Assembly (NCBI GenBank): GCA_031280545.1
Contig: JAITGP010000026.1
Span: 1-44,727 of the forward strand
Direction: 5' to 3'
Origin: Candidatus Peribacteria bacterium
Lineage (GTDB): Bacteria > Patescibacteria > JAEDAM01 > Absconditabacterales > Absconditicoccaceae
Length of the DNA stretch: 44,727 nucleotides
The position numbers and the translations under genes are program-made. The notes beneath the pieces were generated by a model that was given only the letters and a program-made list of their open reading frames with translations, did not search any database and was not told the origin of the DNA. Shown one piece after another: positions 32,987 to 44,727 of the stretch (position 1 is its first letter; every line of letters starts with the position of its first letter).

Positions 32987-35900
32987 ATGTTTATGAAGAT
33001 GATACAGACATCAAACCCAGAATCAAAGGATTTTATTAAGGATCTTTCTAATGAGAGTGTTGTAGATCTTTCTAATAAGATCTCTTTTGATCAGGAAAAA
33101 TTTAAGTCTCCTGAAGATATCTCAAAAAAAGATAAGCTTCTTGCCTCTTTACAGGATATTATTGAAGCGAAGACAGATGCTTCTGCACTTAATTCCGATT
33201 TAGAGCATATATTTGAGGTATTTCTTAATTCTGCAGCTATTTCTACTTTGCCACAAAATCCTACTTTTGGAGAGATATTGGCGGCATTTGATACTTGGAA
33301 ATGTCCTGCAAATGTAGCACTAAATTATGCTGCAGTAGATATCAAAAATTATGTTTGTGATCTACTAGAATTAAATGATCAGAAACAGCAAGAAATCATA
33401 AAAGTAGTTGCTGACGCAAAAAACAGCGAAAAAACAGTTGAAAAAAAAGTCTTATCTAGAACTGAGAACCTCCTACAAACTAAAATTGATGCGAATAATC
33501 AAAAAATTGCAGAATTGGAAAATTTGATTATAAATCATAAGAGTACTATACAAGCTACGATTGAAAGAGAAGAGGCGAAAGGAAAGACATTCACCCAAAA
33601 ACAGATTGATGACTATAAGAAAAGCCTGGAGCCTACGCTAGAGGGAAGAAAAAAAGAATTACAAAACCTCAAAGCCGAAAATGTTCAACTTAGTGCAGAC
33701 TTACACAACGCAGAATTTTTGGAAAATGATGAAGCTCATGTACAGCAATACCTTTCTCAATTGGAAACAGCAACAGACGATACTACCACCAAAGCTGAGC
33801 TCGTAGGACATCAGAATGCAGGAGCAGATTATGCAAATATTAAAAATAAGACAAAAAAAGACAGTAAGGCTTTAAAATGGATGAGAGATGGAAAGGGAGG
33901 AATCGATCCTGTGGGAGAAAATTTGAGTAAAGAAGATCAAAAGGATCTCAAAAATCTCTCTACGATCGTAAATAGAATTGATCTCCAACATGCGGTAGAT
34001 TTTATGGATAAATATCGAAATTTAACTTCATCTCAAGCCACTAAAGAACAGTGGACGCAAAAAATAAAGGAAAATTTTAGTAAAGATTATGCTATGAAAA
34101 ATAGGGGACTCAATGCTCTCTTCCATAGTCAAGAAAAAGCCGTTTACGAATTTGCTAACTACTATTTTGATTATCATAAAGGGAATGCGTCTCAAACTCC
34201 AGTTAATCAGTTTATGCTCCAGCTACTTTCTGGTGCAAGAGCAGAAATGAGTGTGGTGGATATCTATAATAATAAAAGATTGATTGACGTAGTAGTAGAT
34301 GGATTAACAAAAGATAAAACTACTGCTGAAAAACAAGGTGAACAATCTCAAAAAAACGAATGGCTCTCTTCAAGTGAAGAAGCATTAGTTCGTCTCCTAG
34401 GTGATACTAATATGGATGGAAGAGTAGTAGGAGTAGCAGGACAAAAACAAACCAAGAAAGAGCAATTAGATGCATCTAATATTTTTGGTACACAAATTAT
34501 GTCTGCATACAATGCGGCTAAGGTTGAGTTGAGTATTCAAAATAGTGATCCAAAGATAGTAGATCAGATATTAATTAAAAATCTTTTTTCTCTTATATTA
34601 AATAATCCTGATAAAATTTATAGACATAATCAAGAATTAAACTTCAAAAACTTTCTTAAACAAAAAGGATTCACCTCAGATGGTAATGGTGGATATAATG
34701 TCCCTGAATCTATACAAAATTTTGATGATGTATTACAGTTCTTCTCCAAAGATCCAGCATTGTTTAATGTATTAAAAAAATCAGTAAACGGATCTCATGA
34801 ATACCTTGTGCAGGCATTTACTTATGGTGCTAAGTATGCTGATCATCATCTCCAGAGAGAAAAAGATGTGAGATGATCAAAACAAGAGCCAGAGGAGGGA
34901 TTCAATTCAAATTCCCTAGCAGATGCTCAACAGCAAGGTGAAGCAGTAAAGCTTCCAGAAGAATTTGATAGCAGAGTAGAAGGAATGATCTCTGCAGAAT
35001 ATGAAAAATATATTGTTGGACTTCATCAAGATCTTGAAAAACAAAAAATTGATCTAGAAAAGCAAATTAAAGAGGAAAAAGATCCTGCAAAAAAAGACGA
35101 GCTACAATCTCAGCTCAAAGCATTAAAATCTCCAAAGCTCAAAGAGTCTATAGCTCTTCTAAATGACCCTACTCAGAAAGAACAGGCTAAAAAAGGATTC
35201 AAGGTTAACCTAGTAGGACTCTTGTATCAGCATTATGAGCTTAACGAACAGCCAGCTAAAAAATCTCTGAGTGCAGCACTTAATGTGACTCATGAAGGAT
35301 TTAATGATTGGCTCGCTAAGAATACTGCCACTATTATTCAGAATTTTTCTCTGTCTGGAGGAATTGGTTTGGACAAGCAGGGTGATCATTATCAGCCAGT
35401 TCTAGGATTAGCTGCTACAGTTTCTGGGAAACAAGGATTACGAGAAGGAGGATCCCTGATCTATGCAGGAGGGGTTGGTGCAGGACGAAATGGAAACTGG
35501 GCAGTAGGACCGTTCGTTGCTCTAGGAGTCGAACAACAAATATTAAGTGGAACATCTAATAAAAAAATTGATGCAGGAGCAGCTCATTATTTAGGAATTA
35601 TTGGAAATGCATCAGCTGCGGGTTTGGGAGTAAGTGCATACTGGAGAAGAGATAAATTAGAGGGAATAGAAAATCAATCCAAAAAAGTGCAAGGAAAATT
35701 CTCTGAGATTATTACTCAAGCTACTACACTTCAACCTAATGAGTCATTGACGATAAAAGGTATCGAAGCCCAACTGAAAAAACAATATCCTGATCAAAAA
35801 GGTTCTTTACTTCCTTTTGCCAGTGATATATATACCGCACTAAAACCTTATGAAGAGATCTTAAAAACTGAGAAAAATACTCCAGCAAGGCAGAGAGTAA

Positions 35901-38725
35901 TCGATCAGCTTGCCTATCATATGACTACTCATTGGCTCAATAACAATACTGCTAAACTCACTGAAAAATTCCGACATCTTAGCGGAATAGCCCTAGGGGC
36001 ACAGTTCGTGACAGGATGGTATCCAATGCCAACGATGGGACTTTCTTTTACAAAATACAAAAATTTGTCTTATACCGATAGTTTAGAAAGTTTAAATCGT
36101 GCGGCTGAAACTCTGACACAAGGATATGGTGCAGACCAAATCAAGGGAATGTCTTTTGGAGAGATGGCAGACAATCTCAATGCAACTCTTCAGAGAAGAT
36201 ATGCCTCTACAGAAAATGCTGGAGAATCAGTAGAAAAGACTGATCAAACTAAGTATCTAGAATATGATAGTGCCAATAATATTGTAAAAATTAATAAAAA
36301 GATCCTAGAAAAAGTAAATCTTCATATTTTACCCGTACTAAAACAATTTGTTGCTCATCAGAATTGAGATACGCTTTACGTGCCAGCAGATATTCCTGTG
36401 AGCTATGTAAGTGCTGTGAATGCAAAAGATACTAAATTCCATTTAATTTTGGGAACCGTTGGATCTCTCAATACAGAAGTGATTACTGCACCAAGCTTTT
36501 CTCGCTTTCAGCCTTATGATTCTGATAAATTTGCATTACGTAGACAGGTGCTTGGTGAAATCCCTATGACAGCAAATGGAGTAGAAACAGAGCAACATTT
36601 GGTGAAAATTGATCAAAAGTTCCTACAAGATCGTATCACAGGGGCACAACTCCTCAATAAAATCAAATGAGCATTAACTGGTCTCCCAGGGATAGATGCC
36701 AGATCTCTAAAGTTTGAAAATATTGGAGATACAAATTTTGGTCTTACCGTAAAGGTGAATGGAGTAGATAAAAAGTTCACAATTCCCTACGATAAATTGG
36801 GAACTCTTCAATTCTTGGATAATAGTGGTAGAGAACCTGCAGTGTCAAGTGATCTCATCTTTGAAGAGGCTAAAACTCCTGCAGAAGATGTGTTGCCACA
36901 ATTAAAGATTGAAAAAATGAAATGGGAAGAAATTATAACTGATAAATGGGATACGATTGTTCCAGAGAGTCTTGAAAAAACTGTTACCAAGGAGGTGCTT
37001 GAATACTTTAGAGGATGGGAATCATCTGATGTGATTATTTCTTTCAGAACAAAAAATAAAACAGCTTTTGATAACTTTTATAAGTTTGTAGAGGCAGGTG
37101 GAAAAGAAAATTATGCGAAAGCTGCAAAACTCTTTCATGACTACCTTACAAGTAAAAGCTTGGCAACTAACGCTACAATTACTTCTGAGATTAAAAATGC
37201 TTTTGTTGCTGATAATGGGATGTTAAAAGGAAACGTCGATTTTATCTACGGAGCTCTTTCTAGAGTAAGAAAAACTCAAGATAAACAATTCGGTACAGTA
37301 GCCAAAGGTGAAGATCAAGAAAAATATATGGAAGCTGCTAAAAATAAATTAGTGGATACCGCAAATGATCTTATAGATAATGCTAGCAAATATGGAGGAC
37401 TTACTCTCAAAGGAGGAAAAAATAAAGAGGAATTAAAAGCTCTGGTAAAAACGAGAATTATCGAAAATCCTGCGAATACTGACACCTTCACTAAGCTTTT
37501 AGCAGTTATCGGAAATCCTTCTAATAAAAGTACTCCTAACAATGTAAATGATCGTCTCCGATTTATGCTTGCAGATTTTAAAGAACTCATAGGGACGAGA
37601 GATGCTTCATTTGTTTCGAGATTAAAAAACGAGAAAATAAATGGAAAAAAGATTTCTTCAGTGGCAGTAACTGAGATGACGGATGCGAGAAAAGCCGTAA
37701 AAGACACATTGAATTTTCCTTTTGACAATGCAAAAGAATGGAAAGGAGTAGGATTAGTATTTGGATATGATCATGGAAGTAATGGTGGAGGACATCATGA
37801 AAAATTTATCAATAGTCCGTTGATTATCCAAAAAGAACAAAAAAATCTGGAACCATTAACCAATCCAGATACAAAAGAATATTTCCTAAGAAATTTAGCT
37901 AACTTCCAAAAAGAGGACAATGCTCTCGCTCAAACCGCGAAAAATATCAATCTTTTCATTAAAGAAAAACTTGGCATTGAGGGGAAGGTAACGATGGAGC
38001 AGATTATTAATTATTTAGTAAATCCAAAATCCCCTTTAAAATTCGATAAAGATCCTAAAAATCATCTCGAAATAACATTAGATACTAACTTCCAGTTTGC
38101 GTTCTTTGCGGATTGTATTAATGAATCTATCTTAATGGGACCAATTAAGATAAACCCATCTTGACAAACGAACTGATTTGATTATAAAAAAGAATGAGAA
38201 GGTATTGATGCCAATTCCTACAAATCCTCAAAAGGTGGTGCTTATCTCAATGCTACGAGCACCGTGATCAATGCTCATTCTGAGAGAAAAGACGTTGTAG
38301 TCGGTGCTGTGTATGGTGAGGAAAGGAAGCCAAATAGGGATTCTGGGCATACAGAAATAAAAGACGAATCAAGCAAAACAGAAGTAAAAGATATTGATTT
38401 GGATGAGACTCAACTTAGTAAATTAGATCAACCAGGAGTTGATGTTGATCTCTGAGGTGGATATATAGCCACAACGGCTGAAGATGGTAGTATTTGGGTG
38501 GTAGGTCCAGACCTGCCTACAGATGGAATATTAGCTACAGTCACTGCAGATGGGATAACTTTCCCTCTTCCAAGTACACCAAATGCTGGAGTAAGTGTAG
38601 ATCAAGTAGCTCCGACACCTACCACTAATACAAAAATAAACTCTATTGATCAGAGTTCTAATGATCAGAGTTCTAATATGGCTGCGGATGCACTGGCAAA
38701 AAAGGTTGCTATAGATAAAAAATAA
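32987..38725 (+). CDS. giant hypothetical protein, 1912 residues
   Basis: One frame spans 5.7 kb once TGA codons at 34874, 36365, 36668, 38162, 38174, 38195 and 38453 are Gly; all pieces lie in the same phase. There is no signal peptide or clear TM. The N-terminal 130 residues are helical, followed by a coiled coil (about 147-270). Residues about 785-890 form Gly-rich amphipathic strands ('GGVGAGRNGNWAVGPFVALG') and 995-1030 a similar set, reminiscent of beta-barrel repeats. A glycine/histidine motif 'HGSNGGGHHEKF' lies near residue 1595. The last 190 residues are Gly/Ser/Thr/Asp-rich. No family recognised. The next gene, a secreted giant protein, starts 31 bases on, so the two are co-transcribed. 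Confidence 0.75.
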
Positions 38726-38756
38726 AAGATAATTTTAACTCATTATATTATGACTC

Positions 38757-41700
38757 ATGAAATCTTTCTACAAAGTTATGGGAATCTTGATAGGCTGTTA
38801 CGCTTTCCTATCGTTCGGTGTATTTGCAGATTATCTGCAAACAAGTATATCTAACCAGCTATTAACAACGACTGCACAGTGTAATGGTGGAACTTTCCCT
38901 ATGGTTTATTATGTTGGATCGAGTGCAATTACGATATCGGACACTTTCCAGAGTGATTCTCCTCGTCTCTGGAAATTTATAGGAGCTTCTAATGTTACAG
39001 TATATAATCCAAGTAATATATTGCAATTCTCTCAACCGATTGCTCAAGCATTCCCTTTCTATTCTAATGGAAAGCCAGCTAATGTAAATAGTGTAGTCAT
39101 TACTGCTACTCCTATTTCTATCTCTTCTACAATTCCAGCAGACTATTCAAGAAATACTGTAGCGGCACAATTAGTATATGAAATCCATAGATATGAGAGA
39201 GGATTTACTGCCGCATCAAACGGAAAATTTTCAGTTACTTATTTGGCAGAAGGAGCTTCTTCTAGCCAAAAATTTCTCTATAATAATGCTGATCCGATTC
39301 TTCCTACAGTATCTGATAAAGAATGTAGAAATATCTATGTAGGGTTTTGTGGTGATGGAGTTATAGATAATACTAATATAAAAAGTTCTACGAATATTAG
39401 AGCGGCATTAGCGGGAGGTGAAGAATGTGATCCAAACCATCCTGATTATATAGGAAAAGGAACTTGTAGTCAAGACTGTAAAAAAATCACTCCTCCATCC
39501 ACAGCTACGGGTGTCATCACGAAAGTATTAGTATCTCCTCAATACGTTACAACGACAGGAGAACAGGTTACTTGGAGAATTACACTGACAGCTAGTGGTG
39601 GGAATCTAAATCTTGCTAATCATACCATTAAGGAAAAACTTCCTGCAGAATTGGAATATGTGTCCTATACGGTGACGACTCCTAATGGAGTAACGGTAAA
39701 TGCTCCTACAATTGCAGGGAATATTATTACTTGGGCATTAAATGGAACACTAGCACAAAATAATTCTATTGTAATCAATTTGGCCACTAAAGTAAAACAA
39801 ATGCCACCAGCGGGAAATACCGTTAGAAATGTTGCTTGTTTTGCAAAGAATACTTGAGAAGAATTAAGCTGTGATAATCCTCCGATCAACCCAAGTTGTA
39901 ATTCCTCTTACCATGGACAAGAGGTAGAAAATCTGACTTCAGGAGATTATCTCTGTAATTTTGGAACAATCTCTAATTTCACCCCAACTACTTCAGGAGG
40001 AATTGTGACATGATGGACCTGGAAATGTAATGGAGTGTCAGGAACAAGTCCTGCTCAATGTTCCGCAACCAAACCATCTCCAGAGACCCCAGGAACAGGA
40101 ACAATCGACAAAACCCTCATCTCTCCTCAGTATGTGACTAAGATAGGAGAGCAGGTCACATGGAAAATTGTGGTGACGGCAAGAAATGGAGCGATTAGTA
40201 ATTTTACGATCACAGATAAATTGCCCGCAGAATTGGAATTGGCGCCGTTCCCTTACTACACCGTGCTTGTTTCTAATGGAGTGACAGTAAATACTCCAAC
40301 TGTAAACGGAAACACGATTACTTGGACAACTTCTGGAAGCCTAGCAAAAGATAAGACTATAGAAATAGAATTGAGAACAAAAGTAAAAAGTATGCCAAAA
40401 GATACTGTGCGTAATGTAGCTTGTTTGAAAATAGGGAATAATCCAGAACTCTGTGATAATCCTCCGATCAACCCAAGCTGTAATTCCTCTTACCATGGAC
40501 AAGAGGTAGAAAGTCTGACTTCAGGAGATTATCTCTGTAATTTTGGAACAATCTCTAATTTCACCCCAACTACTTCAGGAGGAATTGTGACATGACGAAC
40601 CTGGAAATGTAATGGAGAAGCTGGGACAAGTCCAGCTCAGTGTTCAGCTAATAAAAAAGGAACAGAACCATCTCCAAAGTTGTGGATTACTAAAAGGTTT
40701 CTTGATGGATCAACTAGACCAACGTATAAAATTGGAGATACAGTAGAATATAGAATTGATTTTGGAAATAATGGAAACGCTCCAGCGACGGTAGTTTCTC
40801 TTAGGGATTTTGTCCCACAGAATTTGACAGGGATTTCGAGTATCTTATATCGAACCGACAGTAATAGTACTCACTTTGATGAAATTATTGAAGGAGGGTA
40901 TGTAGATGTGTATGGAGAGATTACCTTACCTGCAGGATCTCAAGGATACTTTATCTTAAAAGGAACGATTACTGCAACACATCAAGATGAGAGGACGAAT
41001 AAAGCTTGTATCTATCTCAATAATAAGGAAATTAACTGTGCAAGGGTAATTTATGATCTCGAAACTCTCCAATCTCACTTGAGAATATATAAAAAAGTAG
41101 ATAAGACTGAGGTAAACGTAGGAGATATCGTCATTTTTACTCTGGAAATAAGAAATGATGGTCAAACACCAATGACCGATTTTACAGTGGCAGATAAATT
41201 GCCAGAGTATGTCTCTTATGTAGAGGGAAGTCAACGTGGAGGGGAAAACTTCTTTGAATTCGTTGTAGACTCAGAAGCGAGACTATTGGTTCGAAGTAAT
41301 TATTCGGCGACGTTACAACCAAATGAGTTCATTATATTAACTTTTCGTGCAAAAGTAGAAAGCATAGGACGTCATACCAACTGGGTATGTTTGGTCCATG
41401 AAGATCTTTTCCCAAGTGCTAATTTTGGTCCATCAGAAAACTGTGATCCAGCAGATGTTGTTGCTAAAGAAACACCATACTGTGGAGATGGTATCAGAAA
41501 TAACGGAGAACGTTGTGATTATAAGGATCCAACTAAAAGCGGACGAGGAACAGATGGATGTGATACTTCTTGTAATCCTATCAATGACGATCGCCCTTAC
41601 TGTGGAAATGGTGTCATTGACAGTAAACTCAAAGAAACTTGTGAATGTCCAAAAGGACGTATATCCTGTCAAGGAAGAGATGTAATCTTCCCAGATGGAC

Positions 41701-43304
41701 ATAGGGATAATAATGCTTCTTGTACCTATTGTCATATTCCTAATCAGACTACTCCTATTGCTTGTTTCGATGTAGGAAACGGTTCTATCTCTATCAATGA
41801 AGGAGAAATGTTGCCATTCTATCGAAATATTGAAAAGGTAGATGAAGATTCTTACACAGAATTAGGCGTTGATGTGGAGAATGTCATAGATACTTATGAT
41901 AGATATAAAAAAGGAAATCAGTCTTGTAACTCTGCAAATGAAGGTAAAATTGCACTAGATGCAATGGTGTGTACTTTTAGAGTATATAATGGAGAAAATA
42001 TTCAATCTGATGATGACTATGTTTATGAATTAAGAGTGCCATGCTTTACAAAAGGTTCGGATATACAGAGAGACCGACAGAGTTCTTCATTGATTTCTAA
42101 ATGGATAGACTGGAATAAACATAATTTTATTAAAGGTGGTAATGATAATGGAGGAAATACTTTTCGATCATATAATATCTTGAATAACAATAGAGGATTC
42201 GCTTTTAGATCATCAGTATTTGTAATTAATAACTTTGGAAGAACTTCAGGAGGTAGTGCTGGTAGATTTGTGGACTATGGAGAATGGCAACAAAAGTCTG
42301 AGAGAATCGATGTCTATGGGGAATATAAGCTTTCCCTCCATGAAGTAAACTATTTACAATGTAACAATGGATACCGAAAAGAACAAGATCCTTATAATAG
42401 GGTCTGTGATGTAAATTTTTCAGTGACAAAGCCATATATTATACAAAAAACTCCTGCGGGGAATGTTGAAAATATTAAGATTAATAATACTACAGTTGAT
42501 TTGAGTAAATTCTTGATGTATGCTGATGGAACTTCAACAAACTTTTCTGCCCAATTGGGTAAAGTTATATCTACTGGAGGTGTATATAACCCAACGAAAG
42601 ACGTAGAAAAGGCTCTCACTGGATTTATTAATAAATACTCTAAATTAGCTGTTGCTTTGGATAAGAATACAAAACTTTTTGGAAACGATTTAGGGGTGAA
42701 GGTAAAGAAAGTCCCAGGAAAAGATATCTATTTCGTGGAGGGGAATTTAAATATTGATGGATTTCGATTTACGTATGAAACTAGTAAAACCAAAATAGAT
42801 GAGGTACATGGAACTAATTCCGTTTATGATAGACCATTTACTATCGTACAAACAGTTGGAAATACGACTATAAAAGGGAATCTGAATCATAATATGATGT
42901 TGTTGACTAATGGAACGATCACTTTCGATGGAAGCAAAAACTGTAATGATACTCAAGTAGTGAAAGGGATCTTCTATTCATCTGCGATACAGTGATTCGT
43001 TAGTACTGGAGTTTCTATTAATAATAACTTAGAAAATCCAGATCGATGTATCGGCGGGAATCTCCATATTAAAGGAATTGTCATTGGAAAGGGATTGGAT
43101 AATGTCGCTGCCAACAGAAGATCTGAATTAAATCAATGGTTCCGAAGTAGAGCATCACAAAATCAGTCCGCTACTGATCGTAGAAATTATATTATGAATG
43201 GTGCAGCAGTGTTAATTGAATATGCTCCATCTGTCTTTACTAAATCTACAATGCCTCCAGGTGCAGAAGAATTTACTACAGCATTGTCAGTATACAGAAA
43301 ATAA
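38757..43304 (+). CDS. giant secreted surface protein with DUF11 and cysteine-rich repeats (1515 aa)
   Basis: A single frame joins across TGA 39855, 40011, 40593 and 42993. A signal peptide (about 1-24) ends FGVFA. A Cys-rich DUF4215-like unit lies near 197-245. Four DUF11-type beta-sandwich domains follow, at about 253-365, 448-560, 641-760 and 773-890, each with the 'TDKLPAELE'-type strand. Two near-identical 55-residue blocks (about 372-427 and 566-621) sit between the first domains. Cys-rich units recur at about 908-970 ('CGDGIRNNGERCD', 'CGNGVID'). The C-terminal 250 residues contain a beta-rich region with 'VKGIFYSSAIQG' and 'GNLHIKGIVIG'. It looks like a stalk-type adhesin; how it is anchored is unclear. 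A strong terminator follows. Confidence 0.85.
39871..40035 (+). repeat. 165-bp repeat, copy 1, inside the surface-protein gene
   Basis: Nearly identical to 40453-40617, in the same phase. It encodes a Cys-containing block ('CNSSYHGQEVE', 'GDYLCNFGTI'). Copy 1 has Trp directly after the TGA-Gly (TGATGG). Confidence 0.9.
40453..40617 (+). repeat. 165-bp repeat, copy 2, inside the surface-protein gene
   Basis: Only a few substitutions distinguish it from copy 1, among them TGACGA in place of TGATGG. The DUF11-coding sequence next to it has diverged much more, suggesting recent duplication or gene conversion of this block. Confidence 0.9.
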
Positions 43305-43312
43305 TACTATAG

Positions 43313-43347
43313 GATTACAGAAGCTCCCCTTCTGTAATCTTTTTTTA
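43313..43347 (+). terminator. strong terminator of the giant-gene operon
   Basis: GATTACAGAAG (43313-43323) pairs perfectly with CTTCTGTAATC (43329-43339) around a 5-base loop, followed by seven or more T. Confidence 0.9.
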
Positions 43348-43411
43348 TCTCAAAAAATCAGCATTCCCATTCTTTTTTCTCACCTAAAAACATTTTTATC
43401 GTAAATTCGAC

Positions 43412-43439
43412 TTGATTTTTGTTTCGAATTCTGTATATA
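43412..43439 (+). promoter_or_regulatory. possible promoter of rpsL
   Basis: TTGATT at 43412-43417, a 16-bp spacer and TATATA at 43434-43439, about 50 bases before ATG 43490. Confidence 0.5.
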
Positions 43440-43489
43440 TTCTTTCACTGTAGTAAAAATCCTTTATCTTATTTGTTTATACGTATCTA

Positions 43490-43912
43490 ATGCCAACGAT
43501 CAATCAGCTCATCAAACAAGGAAGAGCAAAGAAAAAATCTAAATCTAAAGCACCTGTACTTCAGTTTGGACTCAATAAACTTCAGGGAGACAAAAAAGTT
43601 GCAAATCCTGCTCCGTTCAAGAGGGGAGTATGTCTCAAAGTTTCCGTGATGGGACCAAAAAAGCCAAACTCAGCACAGAGAAAGTTTGCAAAAGTCAGAC
43701 TTTCTAATGCTTCCGAAGTATTGGCCTATATCCCAGGGGAATCTCATTCTCTTCAGGAGCACAGTGTGGTACTCGTACGTGGAGGACGTGTAAAAGATCT
43801 TCCGGGTGTGAAATATCATATTGTTCGTGGAAAATACGATGCTAATCCTGTGGCAAATAGAAAAAAATCTCGTTCTCTTTATGGAGCTAAGAGACCAAAA
43901 GCTGGTAAATAG
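43490..43912 (+). CDS. rpsL: 30S ribosomal protein S12
   Basis: S12 sits at the decoding centre. The 140-residue protein has '[12 protein letters not shown]', the conserved '[17 protein letters not shown]' block, '[31 protein letters not shown]' in the family order, and '[15 protein letters not shown]'. Stop TAG at 43910-43912. It begins a str-type operon with rpsG 44 bases downstream. Confidence 0.97.
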   Translation: MPTINQLIKQGRAKKKSKSKAPVLQFGLNKLQGDKKVANPAPFKRGVCLKVSVMGPKKPNSAQRKFAKVRLSNASEVLAYIPGESHSLQEHSVVLVRGGRVKDLPGVKYHIVRGKYDANPVANRKKSRSLYGAKRPKAGK

Positions 43913-43956
43913 TAATCTTCTGTAATCATTTTAGATCTTCTGTAATCTTATATTCC

Positions 43957-44409
43957 ATGTCTAAATCAACCAATGCAGGTATCCAACAATCAAATGAAGA
44001 AAAATTGATCAATCATTTGATGAAAGATGGAAAAAAATCTGTTGCTAAAAAAATCTACGAAAACGCTCTCAAAGAAATCAAAAAGAGCGGACATATGAAT
44101 CCTTCTGTAGTAGTACAAGCTGCGATCGAAAACGCCTCTCCAAATGTGATGATCAAATCCAAAAGAATCGGAGGAGCTGTATATCAAGTACCTGTAGAAG
44201 TAAAGCCAGCAAAAAGATTCTTCTTCGCTACGAAATGGATCCTAGACGCTGCGAGATCAAAAGCAGGAAAGCCAATGTATAAAAAATTGGCTGAAGAGCT
44301 TATCGCTGCCTATGGAAGTCAAGGTTCAGCAGTAAAGAAAAAAGAGGAAGCTCACAAAATGGCCGAAGCAAACAAAGCATTCGCTTATATGGCAAAATAT
44401 GTGAATTAA
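43957..44409 (+). CDS. rpsG: 30S ribosomal protein S7
   Basis: S7 nucleates assembly of the 30S head and contacts the E site. The 150-residue protein shows 'LINHLMKDGKKSVAKKIYENAL', 'ENASPNVMIKSKRIGGAVYQVPVEV' and 'RSKAGKPMYKKLAEELIAA'-type blocks, plus the C-terminal 'EAHKMAEANKAFAYMA' helix. Normal length, no TGA. Gene order rpsL-rpsG is universal; fusA does not follow directly. Confidence 0.97.
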   Translation: MSKSTNAGIQQSNEEKLINHLMKDGKKSVAKKIYENALKEIKKSGHMNPSVVVQAAIENASPNVMIKSKRIGGAVYQVPVEVKPAKRFFFATKWILDAARSKAGKPMYKKLAEELIAAYGSQGSAVKKKEEAHKMAEANKAFAYMAKYVN

Positions 44410-44472
44410 ACTACATACTATCCTCCTTTGTAAGGAGAGACTGACCCCATTTATCTTTAATCTTATTTACAA

Positions 44473-44727
44473 ATGTGAGATACCAACGGAAGGAAAATAG
44501 CCCACATCCTCAAAAAAATCACGTGGCACAGAAAAAAATCTACAAAAAAGCATGAAAATGCAATTGAGTGGTATATTTTGACTCTTAGAAAAGAAGCAAA
44601 ACTTGGTGCTGAAAATAAATGGGTGATCAGAACTAAAGAAAAAGCTCTCACTAGACTCCAAAAAATGGGAATTCCTGCGAGCAGAGTACAAGAGATCCTT
44701 GAATCTAGAGGACATAAAGATTTATCA
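44473..44727 (+). CDS. small basic hypothetical protein (partial at the window end)
   Basis: An ATG at 44473 followed directly by TGA (Gly2) opens a frame that stays open to the last base, 85 codons. The product is strongly basic and helical: 'KIAHILKKITWHRKKSTKKHENAIEWY' in short blocks, then 'TKEKALTRLQKMGIPASRVQEIL'. It lies 63 bases after rpsG on the same strand, where fusA or tuf would often be, so it is probably part of the same operon. Not recognised; an RNA-binding role would fit the charge but is inference. Confidence 0.6.

Noticed and set aside
38635..38675. Short direct repeat (GATCAGAGTTCTAAT, twice) as a CRISPR or attachment site
   Set aside because: Only two adjacent copies in phase within coding sequence; it is a low-complexity Asp-Gln-Ser-Ser-Asn repeat in the protein tail.

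Overview
The window comes from a bacterium that reads UGA as glycine (translation table 25). This points to the Candidate Phyla Radiation lineages Absconditabacteria (SR1) or Gracilibacteria (BD1-5/GN02); the sequence alone does not decide between them. Two observations support the code. First, about twenty genes are interrupted by in-frame TGA exactly where their families have conserved glycines, for example both Walker A loops of ClpB, the first transmembrane segment of a MacB-type permease, the methyltransferase SAM motif, SmpB, and ribosomal proteins L6 and S8. Second, the window carries a tRNA gene with anticodon UCA, a glycine-type acceptor stem and discriminator U (27483-27556). All coordinates here read through TGA and use only TAA and TAG as stops. 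The DNA is AT-rich, with dense genes and short leaders.

Layout. 1-3.4 kb: the end of a cysteine-rich repeat protein, a CxxCxxCC protein, two small lipoproteins and a TPR protein. 3.5-10.5 kb: a MacA/MacB-like export pair without an ATPase, smpB on the minus strand, small unknown genes, a PrsW-like intramembrane protease and a NUDIX hydrolase. 10.6-14.2 kb (minus): a ribosomal protein operon rplX-rplE-rpsN-rpsH-rplF-rplR-rpsE. 14.4-19.5 kb: a membrane-anchored cysteine-rich protein (minus), a pair of SPFH/HflK-HflC-like proteins (plus), a PlsC acyltransferase (plus) and an unknown 433-residue protein (minus). 19.5-22.4 kb: clpB with a CIRCE-like operator. 22.4-24.1 kb (minus): two tandem paralogous membrane proteins. 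24.2-27.4 kb: a TrmB-like regulator followed directly by an unknown 811-residue protein. 27.5-28.3 kb: tRNA-Gly(UCA), a small membrane protein, tRNA-Tyr, tRNA-Ala and a GIY-YIG protein. 28.3-32.8 kb: a YceD-like protein, two membrane proteins (one PrgI-like), a type IV pilin-like protein, an O-antigen-ligase-like protein and a methyltransferase. 33-43.3 kb: two giant genes in one run, encoding an unrecognised 1912-residue protein and a secreted 1515-residue protein with DUF11 and cysteine-rich repeats. 43.5-44.7 kb: rpsL, rpsG and the start of another small gene.

How it fits together. Housekeeping genes (translation, SmpB trans-translation, ClpB and SPFH quality control) alternate with a large share of cell-surface genes: lipoproteins, an export pair, a pilin, a glycan ligase and the giant secreted protein. 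That mix suits an episymbiont that attaches to other cells. The most distinctive items are the sense-UGA tRNA, the giant surface pair, a recurring promoter form (TTGCAA, 16-bp spacer, TATA box), the CIRCE-like site at clpB, and GC-rich palindromes inserted in frame into two genes. Promoter, operator and terminator calls were made by eye; no database search was possible.
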